DNA from: Candidatus Saccharibacteria bacterium CG_4_10_14_0_2_um_filter_52_9
Lineage (GTDB): Bacteria; Actinomycetota; Acidimicrobiia; Acidimicrobiales; RAAP-2
Assembly: GCA_903970515.1 (NCBI GenBank)
Contig: CAJCJA010000052.1
Location: 1 to 64,000, forward strand
Length of the DNA stretch: 64,000 bases
Direction of reading: 5' to 3'
The notes below the pieces were generated by a model. It was not told the DNA's origin, ran no database searches, and was given only the letters and a program-made list of their open reading frames with translations. Shown here in pieces: positions 32,094-40,980 of this stretch. Both the position numbers and the translations under genes were made by a program. How positions within the stretch are numbered: position 1 is the first letter of the stretch; every line of letters starts with the position of its first letter.

Positions 32094-33041
32094 ATGCTCG
32101 CCGTCGTCATCACCGGAGAACGACTGGAGATCCTCGAACGTCCCAATCCACGGCCGGGTCCCACCGGAGTCGTCGTCACGGTCCACTCCTTTGGACTGAA
32201 CGCAGCTGACATCATGCAGCGCGCGGGCCTCTACCCGGCGCCACCGGGATGGCCCGCTGACGTGCCCGGCATGGAATTCGCGGGCGTCGTTACCACCGTC
32301 GGACGCGAGGTGGACGAGCCCCTCGTGGGTCGACGAGTCTGTGGACTGGTCGGCGGTGGAGCACAGGCAACCCAATGCGCGGCACCTTACGAGCACCTAA
32401 TCTTCGTTCCCGATCAGGTCACCTGGGAAGAGGCGGGCGGCTTTGCGGAGTCCTACACCACCGCCTTTGACGCCCTGATCCTTCAAGCATCCTTACAGCC
32501 CGGCGAACGGGTGCTTATCAGTGGGGCGGCGGGCGGCGTCGGGACCGCCGCGGTGCAACTCGCGCACGCCAAGGGGGCCTACGTCATCGCCGTCGGACGC
32601 GACGACAAGCTGCACAAGAAGCTTCAAGAATTAGGAGCAGACGAGACGATCACGAGCGACCAGGTGGCAAACCTTGAACCCGTCAACGTGATCCTTGAAC
32701 TCGTAGGCGCCGCCAACCTGGAGACCGCGCAACGCGTACTCGCGCCGTTCGCCCGCGTCGTCGTCATCGGCGTCGGTGGCGGCGGTCGCGCCGACATCGA
32801 CCTTTTGAACGTCATGGTGCGCCGCGCGAGCATCACCGGTTCCACGCTTCGCTCGCGCTCGCGCGCCGAGAAGGCGAACGTGATCGCTCGCGTCAACGAA
32901 GAAGTCGTGCCGTTGTGGAACGAGGGAAAGCTCATGGTCCCCTCGGCGGGGCGCTTCAACTTTGAAGACATCAATCGCGCCTACGCGCACTTTGCTAAAC
33001 CGGGAAAGTTTGGCAAGGTGATCGTGTCCATTCGTGAGTGA
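32094..33041 (+). CDS. NADPH:quinone oxidoreductase (zinc-free MDR)
   Basis: This 315-residue medium-chain reductase has the GroES-like half with GPTGVVVTVHSFGLNAADIM and PGMEFAGVVTTVG, and the Rossmann motif ISGAAGGVGTAAVQLA followed by VIAVGRDDKLH. The structural zinc cysteines are absent, which fits quinone or enone reductases. The start is the ATG at 32094. The stop overlaps the GTG of the small DUF5522 gene (GTGA). Confidence 0.88.
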   Translation: MLAVVITGERLEILERPNPRPGPTGVVVTVHSFGLNAADIMQRAGLYPAPPGWPADVPGMEFAGVVTTVGREVDEPLVGRRVCGLVGGGAQATQCAAPYEHLIFVPDQVTWEEAGGFAESYTTAFDALILQASLQPGERVLISGAAGGVGTAAVQLAHAKGAYVIAVGRDDKLHKKLQELGADETITSDQVANLEPVNVILELVGAANLETAQRVLAPFARVVVIGVGGGGRADIDLLNVMVRRASITGSTLRSRSRAEKANVIARVNEEVVPLWNEGKLMVPSAGRFNFEDINRAYAHFAKPGKFGKVIVSIRE

Positions 33042-33277
33042 CCCCTTCACATCGCACGATGAACGCTGACGTACCTCGCCCGGACCCGTCGCGCTGTGAC
33101 CCGCATCGCAGCGACTACGACGCCATTGTGCGAGCGCACGAAGAGGCCGTGTGGGCGGGTGAGCCGACGTACCGAGACCCGTCATCGGGACTCAGCGTCT
33201 TGACGGTGACAACGTTGCTCGAGAAAGGCACGTGTTGTGGCTCTGGTTGCCGGCATTGCCCTTACGTCGGCAGTTGA
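33038..33277 (+). CDS. DUF5522-family small cysteine-rich protein
   Basis: This 79-residue protein ends with KGTCCGSGCRHCPYVGS, the characteristic four-cysteine tail of DUF5522, preceded by YDAIVRAHEEAVWAGEPTYRDPSSGLSV. The cysteines suggest metal or Fe-S binding but no function is established. The GTG at 33038 overlaps the upstream stop; an internal ATG at 33059 is also possible and would trim seven residues. The 81 bases to the convergent ald gene hold nothing I recognise. Confidence 0.82.
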   Translation: MTPSHRTMNADVPRPDPSRCDPHRSDYDAIVRAHEEAVWAGEPTYRDPSSGLSVLTVTTLLEKGTCCGSGCRHCPYVGS

Positions 33278-33358
33278 CGCTTCCTTGGACAACGCCCAGT
33301 CGTGAAGGTACGTTGCGCGGCTTGATTGCCCTTCTTCATCGAGCTCGCCGCGCATTCC

Positions 33359-34477
33359 TCACAGGAACGTTCGAAGGGGCGTCACCGAAAGCGAGTGGGC
33401 GTCGGCGACCGGCCCGTACGTGATGGCTCCATCCACCACGTTGACGCCTTCAGCGAGGGCGTCGTCGGCGACGACCGCGTCGCGCCAACCATGGCGCGCC
33501 AACTCCAAGACGTAGGGCAAGGTCGCATTCGCCAACGCGTGCGTCGACGTGTGAGGCACGGCACCGGGCATGTTGGCCACGCAGTAGAACACTGAATTGT
33601 GCACCATAAATGTCGGTTGCGAATGTGTCGTGGGTCGGGTGTCCTCGAAGCAGCCCCCTTGATCGACGGAGATGTCCACGAGCACCGAGCCCGCGCGCAT
33701 GCGAGAGACCAATTCGTTCGAGACGAGTTTGGGCGCTTTGGCTCCCACCACCAGTACCGCACCGATCACGATGTCGGCGTCCAGGCACGCCTCTTCGAGC
33801 GTGAGTGTCGACGAGGCGATCGTTTGCACCCGTCCGTCAAAATGGATGTCCACCTGACGCAGTCGATCCAAATTGCGATCGAGGATCTTCACGTTCGCGT
33901 GCAGGCCCACGGCCATCGACGCCGCCGCTAAACCCGCGACGCCGGCGCCAATCACGACGACGTTGGCGGGTATCACACCGGGCACGCCGCTGATCAGCGT
34001 TCCGCGACCGCCGCCGGAGCGCATGAGATGGTGCGCTCCCATCATGGGCGCCATCCTCCCCGCCACCTCGCTCATCGGGGTGAGCAACGGGAGCGAGTTA
34101 TCTCGAAGGCGTACCGTCTCATAGGCAATCGCGACGTTGTGTGCCTTCATGAGCGCCTCGGTGCACTCGCGTGACGCCGCCAAATGCAGATACGTAAAGA
34201 GCACTTGATTCGCCCGCGCCGAGAGGCGATGGTACTCATCGCCCACTGGTTCTTTCACTTTGAGAACGAGATCACTCTGCGCCCAGACGTCGTCGGCATT
34301 CTCGAGGATCGTGGCGCCATTCATTCGAAAGTCCTCATCGGAGATGGATGAACCAACCCCGGCGCCTCGTTCAACAAGAACTTTGTGGCCCGCGCCGCTC
34401 AATTCTCGGGTCCCCGCCGGAGTGAGTGACACCCGGTTCTCGTCCTGCTTAATTTCCTTCGGTACTCCGATGATCAT
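33359..34477 (-). CDS. ald: Alanine dehydrogenase
   Basis: It catalyses reversible, NAD-linked deamination of L-alanine to pyruvate and ammonia. The 372 residues show the opening MIIGVPKEIKQDENRVSLTP with Arg and Lys of the substrate site, the YLHLAA segment, the Rossmann motif VVIGAGVAGLAAASMAVGL and VDISVDQGGCFEDTRPT. The ATG at 34477 follows AAAGGA by about ten bases; a nested upstream ATG in a repeated ATGATCATC is too close to that site. Placed beside an aminotransferase and aldehyde dehydrogenase, it could regenerate pyruvate from alanine formed by transamination. Confidence 0.95.
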   Translation of the reverse strand: MIIGVPKEIKQDENRVSLTPAGTRELSGAGHKVLVERGAGVGSSISDEDFRMNGATILENADDVWAQSDLVLKVKEPVGDEYHRLSARANQVLFTYLHLAASRECTEALMKAHNVAIAYETVRLRDNSLPLLTPMSEVAGRMAPMMGAHHLMRSGGGRGTLISGVPGVIPANVVVIGAGVAGLAAASMAVGLHANVKILDRNLDRLRQVDIHFDGRVQTIASSTLTLEEACLDADIVIGAVLVVGAKAPKLVSNELVSRMRAGSVLVDISVDQGGCFEDTRPTTHSQPTFMVHNSVFYCVANMPGAVPHTSTHALANATLPYVLELARHGWRDAVVADDALAEGVNVVDGAITYGPVADAHSLSVTPLRTFL

Positions 34478-34554
34478 TGATGATCATCCTTTCAGGTTGT
34501 TACTTCGTGGTCTCACGTGTCGACGCTGCGATCGCCCTACTCAAAGTCGCAACA

Positions 34555-35982
34555 TCAAAACTCGATGTTGTGCATGACGTGTTTGATTCTCGTGTAGTCC
34601 TCAAACCCGTACATCGAGAGGTCTTTGCCGTAGCCAGACCGCTTGAAACCACCGTGGGGCATCTCGGCGACCACCGGAATGTGCGTGTTGACCCACACGC
34701 AGCCAAAGTCCAAATCTCGGGTGAAACGCATTGCTCGGCTGTGGTCACTCGTCCAGACCGAGGACGCGAGGCCATAATCCACCCCATTCGCCCAGGACAG
34801 CGCTTCTCGCTCGTCGCTGAACTTCTGGACCGTAATCACGGGACCGAAGATCTCTTGTTGGATCATCTCATCGTCTTGATGAAGATCCGCGACGACGGTG
34901 GGCGATATGAAGTAACCAGTGTCACCCACGCGTTCACCTCCCGCGGCGAAGCTCGCGTGCGTGGGCTTGCGCGAGAGGAATCCCGTCACGCGTTCGAACT
35001 GGTTCACATTGTTCACTGGTCCATAGAGCGCGTCGTCATTCTCGGGTACGCCGACGACCGTGTTCCTTGCCTGTTCGGCCAGCGCGTCGACGAAGTCCCC
35101 GTAGACGTTGGGTCCCGCGAGCACTCTGGTCGCGGCGGTGCAGTCTTGACCCGCGTTGAAGTACCCACCAATCGCGATTCCTTCCGCGGCGGCAGCGACG
35201 TCGACGTCGTCAAAGACCACGACCGGCGCCTTCCCACCGAGTTCGAGATGTACTCGCTTCAACGTGTGCGACGCAGCCGATGCAACCTCCATCCCTGCGC
35301 GCACGGACCCGGTCACCGACACCATGGCCGGTTGGGGATGCTCGACCAATAGTCGCCCGGTGTCGCGGTCGCCGCAGACTACATTGAAGACTCCGGCCGG
35401 CAAGACTTGCGCCATGAGTTCAGCCATCAACAACGTCGACGAGGGCGTCGAGTCGCCGGGCTTGAGGACCATCGTGTTGCCCGCGGCGATCGCGGGTGCC
35501 CACTTCCACACGGCCATCATCATCGGATAGTTCCATGGCGTAACGGCACCGCACACCCCAATCGGTTCGCGACGGATGTAGCTCGTCATGCCATCCATGT
35601 ACTCGCCGGCGCCGCGCCCCTCTAAGACCCGCGCCGCGCCGGCGAAGAACCGAATCTGGTCGATCATCGGAGGGATCTCTTCACTCATCGTGACGGCGAT
35701 GATCTTCCCGCAGTTCTCCGCCTCCACCTCGACGAGTTCGCGCGCGTGCGCTTCAAGAACGTCGGCCACCTTGAGCATCGCGAGGCTTCGTTGGGCCGGT
35801 GTGGTCCGCTTCCAGGATTGAAACGCCTGGGCGGCAACGCTCACCGCGTGGTCGACGTCGGCCTCGTTGGACAACGGCATCTCCGCCAGAGGTTCACCGG
35901 TGCTCGGGTTGATCAATGTGGCGTACTGGGCACTCTTGGGAGCAACGTATTCGCCGCCAATGAAGTTTGACAACCGACGCAT
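34555..35982 (-). CDS. Aldehyde dehydrogenase, aminobutyraldehyde/betaine-aldehyde type
   Basis: The ATG at 35982 sits four bases after GGAGGG and gives 475 residues; the frame is open upstream but has no such site. The fold is clear from TPWNYPMMMAVWKWAPAIAAGNTMVLKPGD, the catalytic Glu in HLELGGKAPVVVFDD, the Cys in FNAGQDCTAATRVL, and ending HGGFKRSGYGKDLSMYG. The sequence style (GAVTPWNYP, NAGQDCTA) is that of gamma-aminobutyraldehyde dehydrogenases, which turn putrescine-derived aldehyde into GABA. Its neighbours support amine catabolism. It is divergent from the Lrp gene. Confidence 0.86.
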   Translation of the reverse strand: MRRLSNFIGGEYVAPKSAQYATLINPSTGEPLAEMPLSNEADVDHAVSVAAQAFQSWKRTTPAQRSLAMLKVADVLEAHARELVEVEAENCGKIIAVTMSEEIPPMIDQIRFFAGAARVLEGRGAGEYMDGMTSYIRREPIGVCGAVTPWNYPMMMAVWKWAPAIAAGNTMVLKPGDSTPSSTLLMAELMAQVLPAGVFNVVCGDRDTGRLLVEHPQPAMVSVTGSVRAGMEVASAASHTLKRVHLELGGKAPVVVFDDVDVAAAAEGIAIGGYFNAGQDCTAATRVLAGPNVYGDFVDALAEQARNTVVGVPENDDALYGPVNNVNQFERVTGFLSRKPTHASFAAGGERVGDTGYFISPTVVADLHQDDEMIQQEIFGPVITVQKFSDEREALSWANGVDYGLASSVWTSDHSRAMRFTRDLDFGCVWVNTHIPVVAEMPHGGFKRSGYGKDLSMYGFEDYTRIKHVMHNIEF

Positions 35983-36093
35983 AAAACCCTCCAGGTCACG
36001 GCGACCATTCCCTCGGACTCCCCGCCACTCTGCCAGAGTCTTCCGAGGGCACGCAAGCCAAATCCGAGAAAAAGAGCACAGATTTAACAATTG

Positions 36094-36110
36094 ACGCCTC
36101 AATTAGGCGT
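36094..36110. promoter_or_regulatory. Palindrome in the aldehyde dehydrogenase / Lrp intergenic region, probable Lrp operator
   Basis: ACGCCT and AGGCGT form a perfect inverted repeat around the AT-rich centre CAATT, in the 195-base divergent promoter region. A size of about 17 bp with an AT centre suits Lrp/AsnC dimers. A TATACTGT element follows at 36121. The assignment to the neighbouring regulator is inference. Confidence 0.5.
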
Positions 36111-36177
36111 TGATGGCCCCTATACTGTCTGTATCCGCAGCCCTTGGGACATTCGTCGCACGGGCAGGGAGCGACCA

Positions 36178-36690
36178 ATGTCAAGCACAAAACCGCAACC
36201 GAAGAGCACAGATCGATCGAACCTGGAGCTGGTCTCGGCACCGAACGGCATTGACGCCCTGGACCGGAAGATCATCGGCATTCTCCAGCACGACGGTCGC
36301 AAGGCCTACGGCGCCATTGCCCAAGAAGTGGGCCTTTCCGAAGCAGGCGTACGCCGACGGGTGCAGCGCCTTCGCGATTCGGGCGTCATGCAAATCGTCG
36401 CGATCACCGACCCGGTCCTGCTCGGCTACGGCCGCGAAGCACTCATTGGCATCCGCGTGCACGGTGACGTACGACTCGTCGCCGACAAGGTCGCCGCCAT
36501 CGACGAAGCGAATTACGTCGTGATGACGGCCGGCAGTTTCGACATCATCGCTGAACTCATCGCCGAAGACGACAACGCACTCGTGCATCTGTTGAACGAC
36601 TCGATCCGCAGCATTCCAGGCGTGACCGAGGTCGAGACCTTTCTGTACTTGAAACTCTCGAAGCAAACCTACGCGTGGGGGACCAAATGA
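36178..36690 (+). CDS. Lrp/AsnC-family transcriptional regulator
   Basis: The ATG at 36178 has AGGGAG upstream and gives 170 residues. The N-terminal helix-turn-helix reads LDRKIIGILQHDGRKAYGAIAQEVGLSEAGVRRRVQRL, followed by a C-terminal RAM/ACT-like ligand domain (YGREALIGIRVHG, AEDDNALVHLLNDSI, GVTEVETFLYL). It overlaps the aminotransferase by four bases (ATGA), so it is co-transcribed with the genes it probably controls. Ligands of this family are amino acids or related metabolites; in mycobacteria an Lrp-type protein (AldR) regulates ald, which lies close by here too. Confidence 0.92.
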   Translation: MSSTKPQPKSTDRSNLELVSAPNGIDALDRKIIGILQHDGRKAYGAIAQEVGLSEAGVRRRVQRLRDSGVMQIVAITDPVLLGYGREALIGIRVHGDVRLVADKVAAIDEANYVVMTAGSFDIIAELIAEDDNALVHLLNDSIRSIPGVTEVETFLYLKLSKQTYAWGTK

Positions 36691-38105
36691 CGCTTGACCA
36701 GATCTATACCGACGGTATCGCCGTCGAGGACGAGACCCAAGCCAGTCACGACTACTCCGAGCGAGCGCGTCGCCACCTGTGGTTGCAAATGTCACGAATG
36801 GGCGCCTACGACGAGACCAACGAGATCCCAATCATGGTGCGCGGCGAAGGCACGCGCGTCTATGACGCCAACGGCAAGGAGTACTTCGACGGCCTCTCGG
36901 GTCTGTTCACCAACATGCTCGGACACGGGCGCCGAGAGATATCGATCGCGGCGGCCGAACAGATGAACAAGATGGCGTTCTTTCCGTTGTGGACCTACGC
37001 GCATCCCACGGCGATCGAGCTCGCCGAAAAATTAGCGGCCCTCGCCCCCGGGGACCTCAATCGCGTCTTTTTCACCACGGGTGGGGCCGAGGCGAATGAG
37101 AGCGCATGGAAGTTGGCCCGCCAATATCACCGCATCCGCGGTGACACCGACCGTTACAAGGTCATCAGCCGCGACATTGCCTATCACGGCACGACAATGG
37201 GCGCGTTAACGATCACGTCGCTCGACGCGTATCGAAAGCCGTTCGAACCGCTCGTACCGGGTGCCGTCAAGGTTCCCTCGGTCAACTTCTACCGGACCGA
37301 GAAATACGGCGACGACTATGACGCCTTTGGCTTGTGGTCGGCGCGCCAGATCGAAGAGGCGATTCTTCGCGAAGGGCCCGACACCGTCGCCGCGGTGTTC
37401 TTAGAACCCGTCCAGAACGCGGGTGGATGTTTCACGCCACCGAGGAGCTACTGGCGCGAAGTCCGGGCCATCTGTGACCGCTACGGCGTGCTACTTGTCT
37501 CCGACGACGTCATCTGTGCCTTTGGCCGACTGGGCACGTGGTTCGGCGGCCAGAAATATGACTACGTGCCCGACATCATCACTTGTGCGAAGGGTCTCAC
37601 CGCGGGGTACGCACCACTCGGCGCGATGATCGTCTCGGACCGAATCGCCGAGCCGTTCCAGCACGAGGACCAATCCTTCGTCCACGGATTTACGTGGTCC
37701 GGACACCCGGTCTCGTGTGCCGTCGCCCTTGCGAGCATCAAGATCATGGAAGACGAGCGCGTGCTCCAGAACGTGCTGAAGAACGAGTTGTATTTCCACG
37801 AACGCCTCCTGTCACTCAAGGACCTACCGATCGTCGGCGACATCCGCGGCACCGGATACTTCTGGGGCGTCGAACTCGTGAAGAATCAAACGACCAAGGA
37901 GACATGGTCCGGTCTCGACGCGCAACGACTGTTGCGCGGTTACGTCTCGCCGGAGATGTTCCGTCGTGGTCTCATTTGTCGCTCCGACGACCGCGGCGAT
38001 CCCGTCGTGCAACTCGCGCCGCCACTGATCTCGACGCGCAACGACATCGACCACATCGTCGGCATCTTGCGCGAAGTCTTCACTGGGGCGACAAAGCTCC
38101 TCTAG
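36687..38105 (+). CDS. Class III aminotransferase, putrescine/omega-amino acid:pyruvate type
   Basis: The 472-residue PLP enzyme starts at ATG 36687 after GGGGGA. Landmarks are YFDGLSGLFTNMLGHGRREI, the phosphate-binding FFTTGGAEANESAWKLARQYH, the stacking Tyr in AYHGTTMGAL, the EPVQNAGGC loop, the Asp in LLVSDDVICAFGRLG and the cofactor lysine in ITCAKGLTAGYAPLGA. These features resemble SpuC and other omega-transaminases that move the amino group of putrescine or beta-alanine to pyruvate. The coupled FAD oxidase, aldehyde dehydrogenase and alanine dehydrogenase fit that role, but the substrate is inferred. Confidence 0.87.
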   Translation: MTLDQIYTDGIAVEDETQASHDYSERARRHLWLQMSRMGAYDETNEIPIMVRGEGTRVYDANGKEYFDGLSGLFTNMLGHGRREISIAAAEQMNKMAFFPLWTYAHPTAIELAEKLAALAPGDLNRVFFTTGGAEANESAWKLARQYHRIRGDTDRYKVISRDIAYHGTTMGALTITSLDAYRKPFEPLVPGAVKVPSVNFYRTEKYGDDYDAFGLWSARQIEEAILREGPDTVAAVFLEPVQNAGGCFTPPRSYWREVRAICDRYGVLLVSDDVICAFGRLGTWFGGQKYDYVPDIITCAKGLTAGYAPLGAMIVSDRIAEPFQHEDQSFVHGFTWSGHPVSCAVALASIKIMEDERVLQNVLKNELYFHERLLSLKDLPIVGDIRGTGYFWGVELVKNQTTKETWSGLDAQRLLRGYVSPEMFRRGLICRSDDRGDPVVQLAPPLISTRNDIDHIVGILREVFTGATKLL

Positions 38106-38107
38106 GC

Positions 38108-39496
38108 GTGCAGCCACCAAGCTCTCTGTGGTGGTCATCGCTCGATCCAGCGCCTCGTGCGCGAAATTCCCTGCACCGAGACCTCGACGTTGACGTCGCC
38201 GTCGTCGGTGGCGGTTTCAGCGGACTGTGGACCGCTCGAGAACTTCTGCGCCGCGACGCGAGTCTTCGCATTGCCATTCTCGAAATGGCCGTCTGTGGTT
38301 ACGGGGCGTCGGGAAGAAACGGTGGCTGGGCGTCGTCCCTCTTTCCCCTCGACGACGAGAGCTTTGCGCAACGACACGGACGTGACGCACTGTTGCAGTT
38401 GCGCTCGACCCTCCGACGCTCGGTCGCTGACCTCGGTGAGACGATGCGTGACGACAACATCGACGGCGACTTCGTCCAGGGAGGCTGGCTCAGCTTCGCG
38501 AGGAACCTCGCGCAAGAACAGCGCCTCGTGAAACGAATCGAACGGGCGCGCCTACTTGGTGAAAGCGAGGACGACCTGCGATGGCTCGACGAAAGTGAAC
38601 TACGTCACGTTGGTTATGTGGTGGGAGCACGCGGCGCGACGTACTCTCCCCATTGCGCTCGACTTCATCCCGCCAAACTCGTTCGAAGTCTGAGCGACGT
38701 CGTCGAGCGCCTCGGCGCGTCGATCTATGAAGACACGCAAGTGACGAAGATCGTGCCTGGCTCGGCGACTCGACGTCCGCGACTGTTAAGCGTGGGTGGG
38801 ACCGTACGCGCGGACTACGTCATTCGCGCCACGGAGGGATTCACGCCAAGCCTGCCGGGAGAGCGGCGCAGCGTCGCGCCGATCTATTCGATGATGATCG
38901 CGACGGAGCCGCAGAGCAAACGTTTCTGGTCGGAAGCAGGTTTTTCACGCTACGAGACTTTCGGCGACGCTCGACACAACATCATCTACGGCCAACGCAC
39001 CGCCGACGACCGAATCGCCTTTGGGGGACGTGGAGCCCCTTACCACTTCGGTTCGTCGATCGAACCGCGATTCGACGAACACCATCCCACGTTTCGTGCG
39101 TTAGAGACGACGTTACGCGAACTCTTCCCCACGCTCGAGGGTGCAATCACGCACCGTTGGGGAGGTCCGCTGGCGATGCCTCGCGACCACGAACCATCGG
39201 TCGTCATCGACCACCGCGGCGGGCTCGTCAAGGTCGGTGGCTACACCGGCGATGGCGTGGTACTCAGTCGCGTGTGCGCTCGCGCGATTGCTGATGCCTT
39301 GGCGGCGCCCAACGACGACAGCGAGTTCACGAGCCTCGCGTTCGTGCATCACGAGTCGCCCAAGTGGGAGTACGAGCCACTTCGTTGGCTCGGAGCGAAG
39401 TCGGCCCAATCTTTGGCCAATCGAATCGACCGGGCCGACGCACGAAACGCGAGCACACCGCGCGCCGAAAAATGGCTTGGGCGACTGCTGTCGTGA
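38108..39496 (+). CDS. FAD-dependent amine oxidase (DAO family, PuuB-like)
   Basis: The GTG at 38108, two bases after the transaminase stop, gives 462 residues. The flavin-binding motif is DVDVAVVGGGFSGLWTARELLRR, followed by the second signature GYGASGRNGGWASSL that marks gamma-glutamylputrescine-oxidase-like proteins, and a C-terminal HRWGGPLAMPRDHEP to KVGGYTGDGVVLS FAD segment. It likely oxidises a primary or secondary amine with release of peroxide. No glutamylputrescine synthetase is in view, so the true amine is uncertain. The 3' end lies one base from the convergent membrane gene. Confidence 0.86.
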   Translation: MQPPSSLWWSSLDPAPRARNSLHRDLDVDVAVVGGGFSGLWTARELLRRDASLRIAILEMAVCGYGASGRNGGWASSLFPLDDESFAQRHGRDALLQLRSTLRRSVADLGETMRDDNIDGDFVQGGWLSFARNLAQEQRLVKRIERARLLGESEDDLRWLDESELRHVGYVVGARGATYSPHCARLHPAKLVRSLSDVVERLGASIYEDTQVTKIVPGSATRRPRLLSVGGTVRADYVIRATEGFTPSLPGERRSVAPIYSMMIATEPQSKRFWSEAGFSRYETFGDARHNIIYGQRTADDRIAFGGRGAPYHFGSSIEPRFDEHHPTFRALETTLRELFPTLEGAITHRWGGPLAMPRDHEPSVVIDHRGGLVKVGGYTGDGVVLSRVCARAIADALAAPNDDSEFTSLAFVHHESPKWEYEPLRWLGAKSAQSLANRIDRADARNASTPRAEKWLGRLLS

Positions 39497-39497
39497 G

Positions 39498-40142
39498 CTA
39501 GCGAAGAATGTTGACGGCCCTCGCGGCGACGACGGCGATCGTCACGAGCGAGACGACCGATTCGGTCGCGAAGAGCCCCTTGGCTTTCGCCGTCAGCGGC
39601 ATGGCGTCAGCCGGCGCAAAACTCGTGCCGTTGGCGAAGGACGTGTACAGGTAGTCATAGAACTGGGGACGCCAGTCCTTGGACGCCAAACCCGGATTCT
39701 CCATCTGAGGGAATTGGATGTCGGGGAGTAGTTCATCGTTTCCAGCTCGCAGATGAGGACCGCCGCGATCGATCTCCCAAAACCATAAGCCGAAGGCAAT
39801 CACGTTCGTGAGCCACACCGACACCGCCGAGTAGATCAGCGCGCGACCCTGGGAGACGTTGGAGTTGAGCAAATGGCGAACCAGGAGCACCATCGACGTG
39901 ATGTTGGCTACCGTCACCAGGCCAATGAGAAAAATTGAAAGTCGACGAACCCACGGGCTGTCATTGGGTCGACGATGCCTGCGAGCGGAGAGGGGTATCA
40001 GGGGCAACGCCACGAGCATGGGCAGAAGCCAACGCGGCCCCACGACGAGCCGATTGGGAAGTACTAAATAGAGACCCACGCACGCGACGATCGCCAACCT
40101 CACTTGCCACACCGCCTCGGGATGAACGTTGGAGTCGCTCAC
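39498..40142 (-). CDS. DUF1345-family integral membrane protein
   Basis: The 214 residues form about five hydrophobic segments and end with the family signature QFYDYLYTSFANGTSFAPADAMPLTAKAKGLFATESVVSLVTIAVVAARAVNIL. The family has no established function; the late region loosely recalls the pore part of channel-like proteins. The GTG start at 40142 uses GAGG formed by the stop region of the upstream secreted-protein gene, with only one base between the two genes, so they are coupled. Confidence 0.82.
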   Translation of the reverse strand: MSDSNVHPEAVWQVRLAIVACVGLYLVLPNRLVVGPRWLLPMLVALPLIPLSARRHRRPNDSPWVRRLSIFLIGLVTVANITSMVLLVRHLLNSNVSQGRALIYSAVSVWLTNVIAFGLWFWEIDRGGPHLRAGNDELLPDIQFPQMENPGLASKDWRPQFYDYLYTSFANGTSFAPADAMPLTAKAKGLFATESVVSLVTIAVVAARAVNILR

Positions 40143-40143
40143 C

Positions 40144-40947
40144 TCAGCTGAGATTCGTCGAGCTGAAGTGCGAGAGATTCGCCGGCACGAGGATCATGCC
40201 GTTCAACGAGCCCAACAATCTCTCAACGAACGCGGGGTCCTTAAATGTCACCTGGCTGGCGGGCGGCGCGACGACACGCGTGGGCTGGTTATACGACAGC
40301 ACGTTGACGTCCAACTTCGTGACGTTGGTCTTCGACGCGATCGTGAGCTCACTCTGGGTCACTTCACCTTGCTGGCCGGTCGTGATGCTCCAGTTGAGTC
40401 GGCCAACCTTGGGGTTCGCGCTCTTCGACGCACCGAGAGTGGTCACGGCGACGTTGTGGCGGATGAAGTCGTGCGTGACGTAGAAACCGCTCTTCGTCAC
40501 GACCTCCTTAGGAAAACCCGTGATGAGCGCTATGTCTGGTCGCACGAGCTCAAGTGAGTAGTTGTAGATGTTCGGTATTGAGTGGGGAACCTCGATCCAT
40601 GGGGTGCCAAACACCGAAGCGAAGTTTGGCGATGACACGTAGACCGTATTGTCGACCATTCGAATCTCGACGGGTACTCCGGAAAGAGCGAGTGGCACGA
40701 CGAAATTCGCCTTGATTGTGTTGGTGCTGAAGTCCACTTCGACCGTCGCGTGCACACTATAGGTAGACCCGGACGACGCGTTGAGTTCGAAGTCCGCGGA
40801 CTTGGGTGGGTACCCGTTCAGCGCCAGTGAGTCTTTGACGACTCCCGTCGGATTCGAATCGGTGGCCGCGAGCACAATGCCAACAATCGTCAGGGCACTG
40901 GCGACAATGGCAAGAGTGGAGAACCAGACGCGTTGAGAAACTGCCAT
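40144..40947 (-). CDS. Exported or membrane-anchored protein of unknown function (LppX/LprAFG-like?)
   Basis: This 267-residue protein has one N-terminal hydrophobic helix (about 10-28) acting as signal or anchor, with no lipobox. The rest is rich in beta strands with Ser, Thr, Asn and Val, for example VHATVEVDFSTNTIKANFVVPLALSG and NTVYVSSPNFASVFGTPWIEV. A repeated strand pattern and DNTVYVSSP resemble the lipid-carrier fold of mycobacterial LppX/LprG proteins, though that is only an impression. It is coupled to the DUF1345 membrane gene, suggesting a joint envelope role. Confidence 0.6.
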   Translation of the reverse strand: MAVSQRVWFSTLAIVASALTIVGIVLAATDSNPTGVVKDSLALNGYPPKSADFELNASSGSTYSVHATVEVDFSTNTIKANFVVPLALSGVPVEIRMVDNTVYVSSPNFASVFGTPWIEVPHSIPNIYNYSLELVRPDIALITGFPKEVVTKSGFYVTHDFIRHNVAVTTLGASKSANPKVGRLNWSITTGQQGEVTQSELTIASKTNVTKLDVNVLSYNQPTRVVAPPASQVTFKDPAFVERLLGSLNGMILVPANLSHFSSTNLS

Positions 40948-40980
40948 GGCTCAACCCTACCGCCCGCCCAACGAGGGCTT

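Noticed and set aside
33278-33358. Short Cys- and Arg-rich minus-strand reading frame between the DUF5522 and ald genes
   Set aside because: No start with a ribosome site and no recognisable zinc-ribbon spacing; it may be chance coding in GC-rich DNA.
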